Shown here one piece after another: positions 20,575 through 32,375 of a stretch of DNA of 64,000 nt. Every line of letters starts with the position of its first letter. Within the stretch, counting starts at the first letter, position 1. Source of the DNA: Albula goreensis (Eukaryota > Chordata > Actinopteri > Albuliformes > Albulidae). Both the position numbers and the translations under genes were made by a program. Location: contig CM040746.1 of assembly GCA_022829145.1 (NCBI GenBank), positions 2,016,731-2,080,730 of the forward strand, read 5' to 3'. The notes below the pieces were generated by a model. The model was not told where the DNA came from and searched no databases. It worked only from the letters and a program-made list of their open reading frames with translations.

Positions 20575-21260
20575 TGATAATCATAAACACTTCACCCCCC
20601 TTTAATTACCCATACCTCTACCACCCCTTTCGTAGGGACACAGCTCCTCATGCCCTTTAATTACCTACCTTCATCATCCCTTTGATTCATCTTTCCCTTT
20701 AATAACATGCCTCTCCTTTAATTACTCACCTCCACATTCATATTAACTATAGATTGACTGTACACACTAATCATACTCTGCCAGAACAGAACATACACGC
20801 ACACTTGAATTATACACAAGACATACGCACATTTTTTTAATTATGGAAAGAATGTGAACAAGTACATGCACACACACAGTCGCACGCGTGCACTTTAATT
20901 GCGTGCAAAATGCGTTCCCCCCTCTCCAGTTTAATTAAGCACACTGTACATAAACCCTCATTTGCTCCGAGCCGCTGTCTAAGATACAGAACAGTAATAA
21001 ACAACTAATTATAACTTTATTGACCCACTGCAGCCCTCACTTAATTATAAAAAATTAATAGAGAAACAGACTGCCAAACATCATATTGAAGTGTGAACCC
21101 ATTCCCTTCATTAACCCTTGTTGATGCTGGCTTGTCACCCAGAAAAAAAAACAGCAAATGATTAATGCTGGCCCAGGGTCAGTATATAGGATTAATTAAT
21201 TGCTTTTGTCCAGAAAATCTTATCACAAGAACAGTCTATTAAAAGGACATTGCGGATGGA
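20575..21260. promoter_or_regulatory. Homeodomain-site-rich candidate enhancer
   Basis: Dense TAATTA/TTAATTA strings occur. CCTTTAATTACC lies at about 20591 and 20653, CCCTTTAATAAC at about 20695 and CTTTAATTACTC at about 20714. Others are TTTAATTGCG (20894), GTTTAATTAAGC (20929), ACTAATTATAAC (21004), CTTAATTATAAAAAATTAAT (21040) and GGATTAATTAATTGC (21190). These match the core of many homeodomain factors. The repeated CCTTTAATTAC string also suggests some local duplication. Regulatory use is inference, with no conservation data. Confidence 0.3.
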
Positions 21261-21539
21261 AAGAGGGAAGGTTTTATATATACTCAGCGCCACGGTGTAA
21301 TGAAGACACCAGGATGAAGAGGTCTGGCTTGTAAAAGCTGATGCCGATAATGAATACTGTCCCACACGGCACTGATGAAAGTGTTAAAGCGCATAAAATA
21401 CGCCACAGATTCTCGAACCAGGGGGAAGAGGGAGGTTCGCAGCCTTGCCGTCTCATGCAGTGGTTTGAAGGGTAAGTGGTGAGGTCAAGTGAAACCCCTT
21501 TTCCCACAAATTTTAATCAACTTTTCCATTTTCACACAC

Positions 21540-21800
21540 GGCTAATCATGGAGAATTGCTGGGGCCTTCCATTGGTTAAAGAGCTTATCGCTGACTAGGA
21601 ATGCTGTTTGATTGGGCGGAACAGTCATGGAAGAAACGGCAAGCAGCAAGCTCCTCACATCAGATTAATCCCACGCATCAATGTTTAATGAACTCATTGT
21701 TGGCAATAATGATGGAGGGCCTATGGCAGATGGCTATTGGATTCACCGTTGCTCAGAATATCTCGATTATCAAATTTTTACAAAGGCTGTGAGGCACCAT
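21540..21800. promoter_or_regulatory. Candidate conserved non-coding element
   Basis: A unique block with a CAGATTAATCCCACG string (bicoid/Otx-type site), CTTCCATTGGTTAAAG, ACTCATTGTTGGC (Sox-like) and TTGATTGGGCGG. There is no coding frame or repeat similarity. Conservation is not tested. Confidence 0.22.
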
Positions 21801-21937
21801 ATCAAATAAGCGCATAACAGCGTGTTTCCCCATAGCACACTGCCTACGAAGGCCTATATATATACCATTTTGGTCCTTTTTAATACCATACCATTTTAAT
21901 TTTTTTAATGGAGTGTTGTAAGAGATAAGAGTATGCT

Positions 21938-21968
21938 GTGTGTGTGTGTGTGTAAGTGTGTGTGTAAG
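21938..21968. repeat. (GT)n microsatellite
   Basis: Two GT tracts separated by TAAG: TGTGTGTGTGTGTGTGTAAG then TGTGTGTGTAAG. Confidence 0.88.
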
Positions 21969-22837
21969 TTATGTCTGCATTTAATCATTTGTCAGGTTAT
22001 GGTTCACATTGTGTGTCAGTATATTAACATATGGATTTGTCCCGAATTCTGGAATAAAAATAATTTTCATATTTTTAGTATTTCTCTGGTTGTAATGCAT
22101 ATGGCAAAAATACAACAAATACAATACAATACTACAAATAGGCTATATAATGGCCCATATTTTTATCTTATGAAATAATGTTGAGTCAGACACCCCTGTA
22201 TGTTGATTTTCATGAACACAAACAGGGTGTTTTTTAATACTTTGTTTGAGAGTTCTCACTTTGCTGGGAGCCAGTGAAATGAAGAATTGAAGGTGGTGAA
22301 CACAGAGAGCTTGGTGGCTATGTGCAATTCTCAATGATGCAAGAAAAATCCAGCCACAGTGGAGAGGGGGGGGGAGAAACATTTGCACCTAATGAATAAG
22401 ATATGAGGTAGGAAAAGTGGTGCGCTGTACACTAATTTTAAAAAGATCGACTGGAACATGCCGTGCCACCTCACAAAGCCTCCATGAATCTCTATCTCCA
22501 AAAACAGAGCAGCATGACGTTGCTAAGCAGGTATCATCACAGGGCAAAGTTAGCCTCCCAGAAAAACACGTCTGACATAGACTCTGGAAAAGATGAAAAA
22601 CAGCATCTGTAATGACTGTGATGGGAGAGACTAAAGTTTGTCAGACTCTGAGATTTATCACACACAAAATAGTTCAGATATCCCATTTTATGTGCAGAAA
22701 TGTGCCATGGGTGTCAGGAATATATCTTTGGTCTTTTTATGTAATGAAATTCGCAGGTGGCAGTAACCGAGGCCTGATGGACGGTATAGTGTTCCTCGTA
22801 AAGTGCTGAGTGAGTATAAATTGAAAATAGTTACGAG

Positions 22838-23036
22838 TAAGTTCCACACTGACAGAAGGAAATTATATTTAACACAAAGAGTTTGTTAAATGAAATAGGT
22901 TGCCAGGTCATGTAGTTGAGGCAGAGCCGTGTTCTGTGTCCTGTGTTCAAGGCCAGACTTCACAAAGTCTTGGATATTCTTTCGCTGAAATGGTGATCTT
23001 ATCTGGGCCAAATGGCCTGATCTCATCATGATTCTT
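22838..23036 (+). mobile_element. LINE 3' end (C-terminal RT-ORF tail plus 3' UTR)
   Basis: The text translates in pieces to an ending like FKARLHKVLDIL, the familiar C-terminus of vertebrate LINE ORF2-type proteins. The untranslated tail GGGCCAAATGGCCTGATCTC, common at the 3' end of such elements in fish, follows. It is severely 5'-truncated, as LINE insertions usually are, and decayed. A relative lies at 57425-57545, and a shorter tail-like match at about 60755-60785. The clade is not assigned. Confidence 0.6.
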
Positions 23037-23039
23037 ATT

Positions 23040-24710
23040 CGGTCCATTTACGTTTATACATAGAATTTTTACTACACCTGTTTTAGTATTTTATTAGTGG
23101 TTTAAATTATTTGTAATTATTCATTATTTCTGTACCCCAGTTGTTGTAGATCATGTACATAAATGACCGGAATTCAAAATTACCAGCCGGGAGTTTAATC
23201 TGTCAGCCCTGAGGATCATGCAAACCTGTTTATAAACAGTGCCAAACTGGCATAATAATTTGGTGCACCTTTGTTTGGAAGCTGCACTGTACTGTAACTA
23301 ATGAACGGACAGCTGTGTGGCAAGTCAATATCACAGCGCCACATCGGATTTAGATGGAAAGAATGACCAGCTGTGTCAGCCCTGCCTCACAGTGTAAACA
23401 AGTGTCAGGACAGCGGAAAGTGGAAGTGGCAGGTGATGACCAAGAGGGACAGCAACGCTCCTGCAGGGGAACTTCACATTTTTACACATTTGCTATTCAT
23501 GACAAATGCTCAGACCTCCATACTTCGCCCCTTTTCCTTCTGCCTCCCAAAACCCAGGATACACCCCACTGGGGAGCAGAGATATTTTGCGAAAGTGTGT
23601 CCGCTAACGGCTAACAAGTGCACCCTCGTGTTTTTTTCCCGAGCTTCCGTTTCGAAGGTTTCAGAGAGTTCGCACACGGTGACATTGTTATATTGAGATA
23701 AGCTGTTCCGAGATTTTGCCTTATTTTCAGTTTAAGGACTCTGGTGAGCGGACTATTGAATAAATAAAAGGACGTGGTTGAAGAGACTGTGATGCAGGTC
23801 ATTTTAGAATCCTAATGATTTTAAACACAGAATATTCCCTCCAAGACAAGCACAGACACCAGCGTTCCACAGCGTCACACACAAGAATGCAATCATTTGA
23901 AAAAAAGTGCTTTGCCACAAAGAGGAACCTCTCACGTCGAGGATTGCTGCTCTCTAAGAGCTGTGCTTTCTCCAAATCCTCAGGTTAGCAGGAGAAAAGA
24001 CATTTCATGGATGAGAACGCACTTGTTATTCGAAGACAAAACAAAACACTTCCGACTGAGGAGCAGCAACTTATGGCTGTAAGATCCTGTATTTGGAGCT
24101 AATTCATGTGAGATATGCCATTAATTGAAAACTCTGCGTTGTTTTTAAACGTTTTCCAACTGTGGTTTTGAACTTCTGATTATGAATCTATGCAATTCAT
24201 ATACATGTAAACACTGCTAGCTTTTATGAGAAGACATACCCACCAATTAGCCCTACTAACATTAATACATATGAGCTTTGGAGTTACAGTAAGCCCATTT
24301 CCTCAAACATTATATATACCTCCTTGGTCACCAGCACATCAGTATGTACATAAATCTGAGGGAGTGAGTGGAGAGGATCCGCTATTGAGAGATGCTTCAG
24401 GCAGAGTGGGAGCAGGAGCCGGGTGGGGAGGCCCAGTTGTGTGGATGACCCGTTTCGACGCCTCCTCTCTTCAGTGTGGTCCGCAGAGCCCAGCGCAGAG
24501 TCCTTGGAAAGATGGTGACCATGAATAGACCACAAGCTATTCCGTTGGGTTGTTTTTTTGTTTTGAGGCACAGAAGGCCTGGCATAGAGGTGCCAGCCGA
24601 ATCACGTCTCACCCTTATTCGTTTGTTTAGTGTGTTTTTAAGTGGACGTGCCCCTCCCTGAAGAGTGTGTTACCCCCTTGGGCAGCTGAGAGGGAGTCAG
24701 AATGGCAGTC
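23040..24710. other. Intergenic DNA, no gene seen
   Basis: Several open frames of 60-107 codons in the interval give no recognisable peptide. No repeat family recognised. Confidence 0.45.
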
Positions 24711-24899
24711 ACTATGTGGTGTGTGTGTAATCACAAGAGGACTTATCTGCAGTGTGTGGTGTGTGTATATCACGAGGGGACTTACCTGCAAAGTGCAGTG
24801 TATGTACTCACAAGGGACTTAGCTGCAGTGTGTGGTGTGTGTGTAATCTCGATAGGACTTACTTGCAGTGAGTGGTGTGTGTGTAATCACGAAGGGGTG
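24711..24899. repeat. ~40-bp minisatellite, about five units
   Basis: Units contain (T)GTGTGGTGTGTGTGTAAT, then CACAAGAGGACTTA and then CTGCAG. They recur at roughly 24716, 24757, 24797, 24832 and 24872 with point differences. A plus-strand open frame through it (VCVCNH-like repeats) is a by-product. Confidence 0.8.
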
Positions 24900-27440
24900 T
24901 GGTAGGCCTGGGTTGCCCTGTGGGGAGGTCTCTCGCACGGAAGTTGGTGCGAGAACTACCATAGTTTGGTGAAAAAGAACGGGAGGAAACATAAGCAAGG
25001 TGTGAGCCTTCCACATGCTTCTGTTTATTTTAACAAATAATAAAAGAAGGTTCTGCTTTACTGTGACGCTGTCTCCGGTCATCCATGCTGGATAGATCTG
25101 TGTGTACCTGTCAGCGCTTGTGGCTCCTGATGATGTATTTTGTTCTTATAATCTCTCGTTCACTTAGGTCTCCGTTCACAGCCACCTCTATTTACAAGTA
25201 TACAATATATGTGAAGGTTACATGAGGATTTTATATATGTCTGGTCATAGTGACCAAAATTGAGCACGAGATATCATTCACTCCCTGGCAACAGTCTGGC
25301 CTCCAGGTGCTACATCTCTCACCAAGTTTTGGAAACCATGCACCTGTTTTTGCATTCATTTATTTTTGCCCTCAGATGTCCGAGGCTGAATTTGGTTGGC
25401 CCAAAAAAAGCTCGCCTATAACTTCATTTATTACAATATTACTGCTAGAGAATGTTCTGGCTCCAAATTTCCCCTTCATATTGTAGTCCCTCTTTCACAA
25501 GCTTGTGGTTAGCCTGAGGTAATGAAAAAGCATGTCTATGAAGCAGTCTTATGCCACAGTCAGACCTGGGTCAAACACAAATACTAATTGCATATTTCTT
25601 ATATGAAACATTTGTTTTGTGTATTTGAATGATTTGCAAATGAAAATCAGCCATAATGCAATGACTGGCATTATGACTCTGCCAGTCATAATTGCAGTTT
25701 GGTAAAACAGAGATTCGGGAGAAGAACTCTCAGACAACCTCTCTACCTATCGCATCCTTCCCACGTACCTTTACCCATCATGCTCAGCATTTCTGGCATC
25801 CCACCTCCTCCCCATCTCCACCTTCATCCTCTCTTTTCTAGGGGGATTCATAATCCTAACTACTATTCCAATTTCTTTCAGCCAAAGGGAGGGGGGGTTT
25901 CCCTCTCCACGAGAACGGGACAACTCCTCCCCCTTTTGACGCCAAGCCCAAGTTCATTCTTTTCTATCCCTTATCAATAAACTCCTCTTAAATACTATAT
26001 TGTTGTCTGAGAGTTCATACTACTGAATGGAATGACTGGCAGACTACTGGTTTGTTTAGAAGTTGGAGGTACTGCGCTTTTAGTCTCCGGAGGCTAAAAA
26101 TGACATTTTTCTCTACAAAACAATTTATAATATGTAACCATTACTGCGCATAGATGCAACATGTATGTAACTCACATTTGTATTTTACTCCATGAAAGGG
26201 GCCAGCAGTGTATAAGAAACTTGTCTGCTTATGTAATCTTCAAGAGCAATCAAAGTAACTTTTTTAGTGACGGATTATTTATTTATATTTTTTATCTCCT
26301 TCTCTCCTCTCCTCCACTCATTCCTCCCCTCCTTTCTTCCACATACTTCAAGGTACCGAGTGGTAGTGGGGGAGTGCAGGAAAGGAGGGGAGGAGCAAAA
26401 GTATTGGAATGTGCCTGGTGATGTCTGGTGTTGTGCATCCTCTTCAAGGAGGCGCTGTTGCCATGGAGACCCATGGAGCACCCCTCTCGTTTTGCATGGT
26501 GCATCTTGTTTAATTCATTCTGGGATTGTTGCAGCTCTGAGTGAAAACTGAAGACAAAGCAAGGAGCCGTCCAATAACTGAAGTCCCTGACCTTGCCTGT
26601 CTCTATCCCTCACTCACCTAAGGCAACAGGATCAGAATGAAGCAACTAAATAAGTGACTTTAACTGGAGCTCAAATTTCTACATGAGCACCCATCCCATC
26701 CCCTAGTATACAGCACAAATACACCTTAATTCTATGCTGCAGAAACGTCATTAGGCCGTCCTGAATTAAGCCGCTCGCTTCCAACAAACCTTCGAAGTTG
26801 CAGCAGGCTCAGCGTCGGGGTTGAGTGGAGTGGGGTGTTGCCTAAGTGCACTCTAGTGTACGTACTGCGGCGAAGTAATGTAGGAGTCTTATTCTGAAAC
26901 AGACATGGGAAGGGTTAAGAGTTCAAGAGGAGAACACGGAGGAGAACTTCGCCTCTTTATACCGACTCCCTCCTTTTCCACCCCCTGCCTCTGCTTTCAA
27001 ACCTTAGACCTTTTTGTATAAAAACACATTTTACTGAAATCTTATTAGATGGCCATTAGCCCTCCTCCACAATCTCCCCATGTCTTGGGAGACTCATGGA
27101 AACAGCTCCAGGACTCTGCCTTTTGAATACAAAACCACTTAGGCATTTTAATCAGTCCTTCATTTATAAATGTCGTGCACTAACCTTACCACTCCAGCAT
27201 CTTAAACCACACAACATTTGCAAAAGCCATGCACAGAAGCTACAGATTCTAGTATTTGAAAGCCCTGTATGTGTATTTGTTTGAACAGACTTGTGAACCA
27301 AGTGTGGTGTGATGCTAGAAGTGGTATACACCATAACACCTTTTCAAACATCTTATTGAAGGAGGAGAGCGAGGATTTACTGAAAATGTCAGGACTTTTC
27401 CAGCAGCTCCTTGTTCGAGGCGCATACCCACAGAACATAA
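24900..27440. other. Intergenic DNA with a possible conserved block
   Basis: No recognised gene or transposon. The block 26715-26830 (containing CACCTTAATTCTATGC, ACGTCATTAGGCC and GAATTAAGCCGC) looks like unique, possibly conserved, non-coding DNA. A pyrimidine-rich stretch at 26285-26345 and a purine-rich stretch at 26370-26400 were also noted. Confidence 0.4.
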
Positions 27441-27874
27441 TGTCTTAGAATGGCCCAGTCAAAGCCCAGACCTCAATCCAAACAGGAATCTGTAGTCACT
27501 GTTCACAAACAGTCTCCATCCAATCTGAACGAGCTCAAGTTATTTTGCCAAGAGGAGTGGGCAAAAACTGCAGTCTCATGAGATATGCAAACGTTGTCAC
27601 ATGACTTGCCACTGTAATTTAGCAAAAGGTGGTTCTGTCAAGTATTGTTTTGGGGGTGCGGGGGGATTGGGTTGAATACTTGTGCATCAAACAGATGTCA
27701 GCTTTTTTGCTTTTTTGTCTTAATTATTCTTTATGTCACAATAAAAATATTTTCACCTTCAAAGCACTATCCATGCTGTGTTCATCAAATAATAAAAAGC
27801 CCAATAAAATCCATTTGAATGGTTGTAACACTGCAAAATGTGGAAAAGGGAGTGAGTACTTATTCAAGGCACTG
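27441..27874 (+). mobile_element. Tc1-like transposon, C-terminal and 3' end fragment
   Basis: AATGGCCCAGTCAAAGCCCA then GACCTCAATCCAAACAG encodes the WPSQSPDLNP box around the last acidic catalytic region of Tc1 transposases, with the N of the NP pair kept. The frame then decays. The 3' untranslated text (CCAATAAAATCCATTTGAAT, GGTTGTAACACTGC, AAAATGTGGAAAAG) and terminal repeat (TATTCAAGGCACTGTA) are those of a well-known fish/salmonid Tc1 family. It ends at a TA (27875-27876). The 5' two thirds are missing. It is partly re-duplicated downstream (next entry). Confidence 0.85.
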
Positions 27875-28313
27875 TATGTGTGTGCATTTGTTTGTTCTCT
27901 CTCTGATTCTTCAACAGATGGCACTGTTGCCTTTCAGGAAAACATCGCTCGACAAAAAAAGAATGAGAATAAATTCAAGAATAAAAACAACAACAACTTT
28001 GGGTAATGCTTTTTTGCTTTTTTGTCTTAATTATTCTTTGTGTCAGAATACAAATATTTTCACCTTCAAAGCACTATCCATGCTGTGTTCATTAAATAAT
28101 AAAAAGGCCAATAAAATCCATTTGAATGGTTGTAACACTGCACAATGTGGAAAAGGTAGTGAGTGCTTATTCAAGGCACTATATGTGTGTGCGTTTGTTT
28201 GTTCTCACTCTGATTCTTCAACAGATGGCACTGTTGCCTTTCAGGAAAACAACGCACTACCAAAAAAAGAATGAGAATAAATTCAAGTATAAAAACAACA
28301 ACAACAACAACTG
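27701..28313 (+). repeat. 307-bp tandem duplication carrying a Tc1 3' end
   Basis: The unit beginning GCTTTTTTGCTTTTTTGTCT at 27701 recurs at 28008, 307 bp later, and remains co-linear with only scattered differences to about 28310. Each unit holds the last ~175 bp of the Tc1 element, including its 3' terminal repeat, and ~130 bp of non-transposon flank (GATTCTTCAACAGATGG and so on) ending in an (ACA)n tract. Because flank and element are duplicated together, this is a segmental duplication and not a second insertion. High identity implies a fairly recent event. Confidence 0.92.
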
Positions 28314-28326
28314 CAATGATCAACTC

Positions 28327-28372
28327 CCCCCCCCCACCCCCACCCCCTACCCCCACCCCCACCCCCAGCCAG
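28327..28372 (-). repeat. C-rich (CCCCCA)n tract, G-quadruplex-prone on minus strand
   Basis: A run of ten Cs is followed by CCCCCCACCCCCACCCCC-type units with one TA interruption. The minus strand has more than four G-runs of five or more, which satisfies the usual quadruplex pattern. Confidence 0.88.
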
Positions 28373-28389
28373 CACAACAAAAATAAAGT

Positions 28390-30547
28390 AACTGACATGT
28401 TGGGAGGGGGAAAGCTGAAGACAAAGTGGCCTGACTGTAAGGCCATTGAAAGAGCGCTGCGGGGCACTGGGCTGAGGCTGTAGGGAGGGCATAGTGACTT
28501 GGGTTTGTTGGGGGGATGGGACAGTGGGCAGAGGGATATCAAGACCTTTGACATGAATAAATAGGAAACAGGAGCTGTGTGCTCTTTGCTGGCCATTGCC
28601 GTAGCCCTGCTAACAGTGAATGCTCATTGTTGTGCTAGCGTAGCATGGCTAAGTATGTGCTTGTTCGTTCACAACTGGATGTATAACAAGCATATGAATT
28701 CATTTTAAAATCTACATACGTAGCACCATGCTCCGCTCCCCATGACCAAAACCTGTCCCTGTTCTCATTGGGAGAGGAACATTTTGGAACCCTCACCCCA
28801 CCAATCCAAACTGAGGTGTGTTTTCGTTCATGAGGGTGTATGACTGGGTCTCTCGGGCCCTAACTTGCACCCAGTGCAACAGGGATCATGCACAATTTTT
28901 GTTCATTGCACATCCGCCATCTAAATAGCATAAGTCGATGCGCCCACATGGATAAGTTGGTTTACTGGGGGAGGCGTGATCAGGTGCAATGACGATGCAA
29001 TGAAATCTTTCGATTCACAATGATTGCGCGGAACACCAACAAGTAGCGTGTAAGACAGTCATGTTTCCTAAAACAGAAGCCCCCCCCAAACCCCCTTCTC
29101 CCAAAAAACAAGGTCAACACGTGACAGCATGTCACCATTTAGATTAGAAACATAATGCCACTTAAAGTTTCCCCAACCTGTTTAATCAGGCAGACATTCT
29201 GAGGTGTTCAGCGATATCGGCGGGGGAGAGCTGTCACCATGGAGCGTGTTATACTACAGCTCACGGCCCGCTACCGCTGCTCAGGGACTCTGCCGCTGTT
29301 GCCAGGAGATAACAGGGTCAGCGCAACCAATCGATACATCAGACACACAAAGGCCCTGCTACAAAGGACGCTGTGACACACATGCTTTTCAACATGCTAC
29401 ACATACACAATGCACTGCTTTCTGCCTAGCTGTGGTAAAAAACAAAAAGCTCTTCATTTCGCTTAAGTTCGGTTTTCTTCACTTTAGACTGCTGTTGAGG
29501 TAAAAGCCGCACAACATGTCAAATGTTTTTATCTGATTAACTGAATGTCCCTTGGACATATAACACTGATATTTCCGGAAAATTATTGAAGTTTCTTATT
29601 TCACTTGAAAGAAATGGAACTTGATGCTAATTTATTGAAAAAATGTATTGATGTTCAATGACAAATATTATTGAAGATGTTATATTATAAAATGTTAACC
29701 AACAGGGGATGTTACCAAAAACTTTTTGCATGAGACATTTGAACATTTTCTCTGTCTGTCTGTGTTTTTTTCTGAATGTTTGCTGTTTCTGATTGAACAG
29801 ACACAATGACACAAGTAAGACAACAACAACAAAAAAAAAATAAAACTGAATTAAATTGAATTAAATAAGGAATGGAACAATACAATAATTCAGCCACTAA
29901 ACTTTATGTATAAAGTCAACAACACCAGTCCAAGTATACAAGGTTGTCGATTGTGCCCTACGACATTGCAGTCAACATCTAAAATTAAAAAATCAAGACA
30001 ACAAGGTTCGACAAGGTTCTCCCCATCCTTTCACAATTGGCTTCTTGGAAGAAGTTACTCGCCAGAAAAATCTTTTCCACACATTTATCTGAATGTGTCA
30101 ACTGATAGGTCACACATGTGTAACGAGAAAAAATCATTAACGTTCATAAGTTTGTTACAAAGAACTGAAATGAGGACCTGGAGCAGCGAGGGACTCTCTG
30201 CTAGATCAGAGACTCTCAGCTGGTGTGCTGTGGCACACTTCTGAACCACGGAATTAATGGGAGAACAGTATGAAAATCAGATTAACAACCTGTATGAAAA
30301 TATTTTATATAATTTCAATCATTATTAAATGGACTTGTATTACCAAGAGGAGGACACTGATGTATGTATAAATATACATATATTACACTTCATAGAGGAC
30401 ACGCGGATATATGTGTATCTATGATCCCAACTCATGGTGCAGTTATCATTGTAAGATGTGTCTGGGTTGTGTTCTTGACGGTGATGAAATTGATTTTATT
30501 GATGTTGTTGATATCTGTCTGTTAATGATTTATCAATCCATGTCTGT
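28390..30547. other. Intergenic DNA, no gene seen
   Basis: A segment at 28855-29000 (CTAACTTGCACCCAGTGCA and similar) has the feel of a dispersed repeat but I cannot name it. The rest is unique-looking, AT-rich from 29500 on. No exon supported. Confidence 0.4.
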
Positions 30548-31030
30548 ATGTCTATAAGCAACTTCCCCCTAGTTTTGTGTTTTTCTCTGTCTGTCTGTGC
30601 ACTACACATGCTTTTGTTTACAGATTCCCTGTGTACCTGCATCACCCTGCTTTTCTTCCCTGTTCTCTGCCCTAACGTTTGGCTGCCTGTTCTGCATCGT
30701 GCCAGTTATCCCAGCCTATTTTTACCCTGCCATTCCCTGTCAGTTTTTTATCAGTGGTTACTGTTTTGCTCTCGTCTGAATACCAGCTGTTTCTCTGTTC
30801 TGACTTTCTGACTATGATTTTTGGCCAGCTATTTGGACTGTTTTCCTGTGTTGATTTTCACCTCCCTTATGACTCTGATTCTTGTGTGCTCTTTTGGTTT
30901 GGACCCTGCCTGCTTTCTGGATTTGGAAATTGAGTTGCTGGAATCTCTTTTTGAACATCATTCTGGTTGGTCTGCTACCCTGACAGTCCATAAAAACCTG
31001 GACTGAATATAAGCCTGCACGTAAACCTGT
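30548..31030 (+). mobile_element. Possible degraded LTR
   Basis: A T- and CTG-rich plus-strand stretch resembles in texture the LTRs at 7408 and 58706 (strings such as TGACTATGATTTTTGG, GGACCCTGCCTGC), with late ATAAAAACCTGG and AATATAAGCC strings. No clean TG...CA termini or target duplication were found. If real, it is an old, broken solo LTR. Confidence 0.35.
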
Positions 31031-31495
31031 ACCTGAAAGAAGAGCAGCTAATATATTTAGAAATATTAAATTAAAAATTAAATTAAATGAACTCAACTGT
31101 GGTAATGATAAATGTTTGTCTTTTGATGAATACCTAATATGAAATTGCTACCAGAACTGTTATGGACAGCCATTCCATTTTATTATCATTTGAAACCGAC
31201 AGACGTTTGGATTCTGTTTGAGAAATTTCCTAAACTAATCAGGCCTTTGATGCAATCAGAAAACGGAGCTGAATTACTTATTTGAATCTGCTGTTTTACT
31301 GTTTATCGGTGATATGGCTCAGAAGTTTTTTCCACAGCAAACAAAATAATTATGACACGCTAATCTGATTCTTTCTCCTTTCCTTCGAACTTCCTTCTGA
31401 AGAAGACCCTCATGCATATTAATAATAATGCAATATAAGTAGTATTTCCATGCACGTGCCGTAGCTGCTTCTCTTACTAAATGTGAAAAGAACTA
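31031..31495. other. Intergenic DNA, nothing recognised
   Basis: AT-rich sequence up to the TA target of the next transposon. Confidence 0.5.
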
Positions 31496-32375
31496 CACCA
31501 AGGAGCTAAAACATTATGACCGGACCGGAGTATGTTGGATCCAGAAGAAATGGGTGGCCAGATGACTGGGTCAGAGCATCTCCAAAACTGCAAGGTTTGT
31601 GGGATGGTCCCAGTCAGTAATGGTGAGTACCTACTGACAGTGGTGTAAGGACAGACAAGCCACAAACCGGTGGTAAGGTTTTGGCCGCCCAAGGCTCATC
31701 GATGTGGGAGGGCAACAAAGGCCCTCTGGTCCCAACCGACAGAAGGGCTACTGTGGCAAAAGTTGCAGAAAATTTTATTGGTGGTTATGGGAAAAATGTG
31801 TCATAATAAACAGTGCCATGCACCCTGCAGCATATGGAGCTACATAGCCACAGACCAGGGAGAGAGTGCCCATGCTAACCCCTGTCCACCATCAAAAGTG
31901 CCTTCAATGGGAACGCGAGTGTCGAAACTGGACTTGGAGCAATGGAGGAAGGTCACCTAGTCCCATGAGTCCAATTTTCTTTTTCATCACGTGGACAGCT
32001 GGGTACATAATGAAAAAAAAGACTCATGGGAATAGGTGACCTTCTTCCATTGCTCCAGGGTGCAGTTCCATTGAAGGCACTTTCACCGGTGTGCCGTTTA
32101 CCTGAGGAAGTGACGGCACCAGGATGCATCGTGGGAAGAAGACAACCTCGTGGAGGGAGTGTAATGCTCTGGGAAGTGTTCTGCTGGGAAACCCCGGGTC
32201 CAGGCTCCAGCTCGTAACTTAAAGAACTTAAAGAATCTGCTGCTGATGTCTTGGCGCCAGATACCACAGGGCACCTTCAGAGGTCTTGTAGAGTCCATGT
32301 CTCGGTGGGCGGTTTGCGGCGGACCAACAGTGTTGGTAGGCAGGTGGTCACAATGTTTTGGCTCATCGTTCTTTC
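31496..32375 (+). mobile_element. Tc1-like transposon, both ends present, decayed
   Basis: The left end CACCAAGGAGCTAAAACATT then ATGACC follows TA (31494-31495). The right end, on the minus strand, contains GATGAGCCAAAACATTGTGA then CC, before TA at about 32376. These are inverted repeats of the fish Tc1 family whose consensus ends with a GATCAGCCATAACATTATGA-type string. Inside, nucleotide text matches the transposase gene in order: a VSTY segment of the DNA-binding domain (31626), FGRPRLID (31680), the catalytic-core region (31920-32000), then a large internal deletion to the C-terminal region (32205-32300). Frameshifts and stops run throughout. Same family as 4066-4292. It carries an internal inverted duplication. 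Confidence 0.87.
31897..32083. repeat. Inverted duplication inside the Tc1 element
   Basis: The left arm at about 31897-31986 and the right arm at about 32011-32083 are reverse complements (GGAGCAATGGAGGAAGGT against ACCTTCTTCCATTGCTCC, with AGTGCCTTCAATGG against CCATTGAAGGCACT at the outer ends). They are separated by a loop of about 24 nt. The left arm plus loop follow the family consensus. The right arm is an extra inverted copy wedged before the consensus resumes at CGGTGTGCCG. The right arm lacks a dozen bases present in the left arm. Confidence 0.85.

Noticed and set aside
27629-28274. Two overlapping frames of 125 and 151 codons
   Set aside because: They run through a Tc1 3' UTR and its tandem copy; the peptide repeats because the DNA is duplicated.
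28171-28596. 141-codon minus-strand open frame
   Set aside because: Crosses the G-rich tract and the duplicated unit; Gly/Val runs come from simple sequence.
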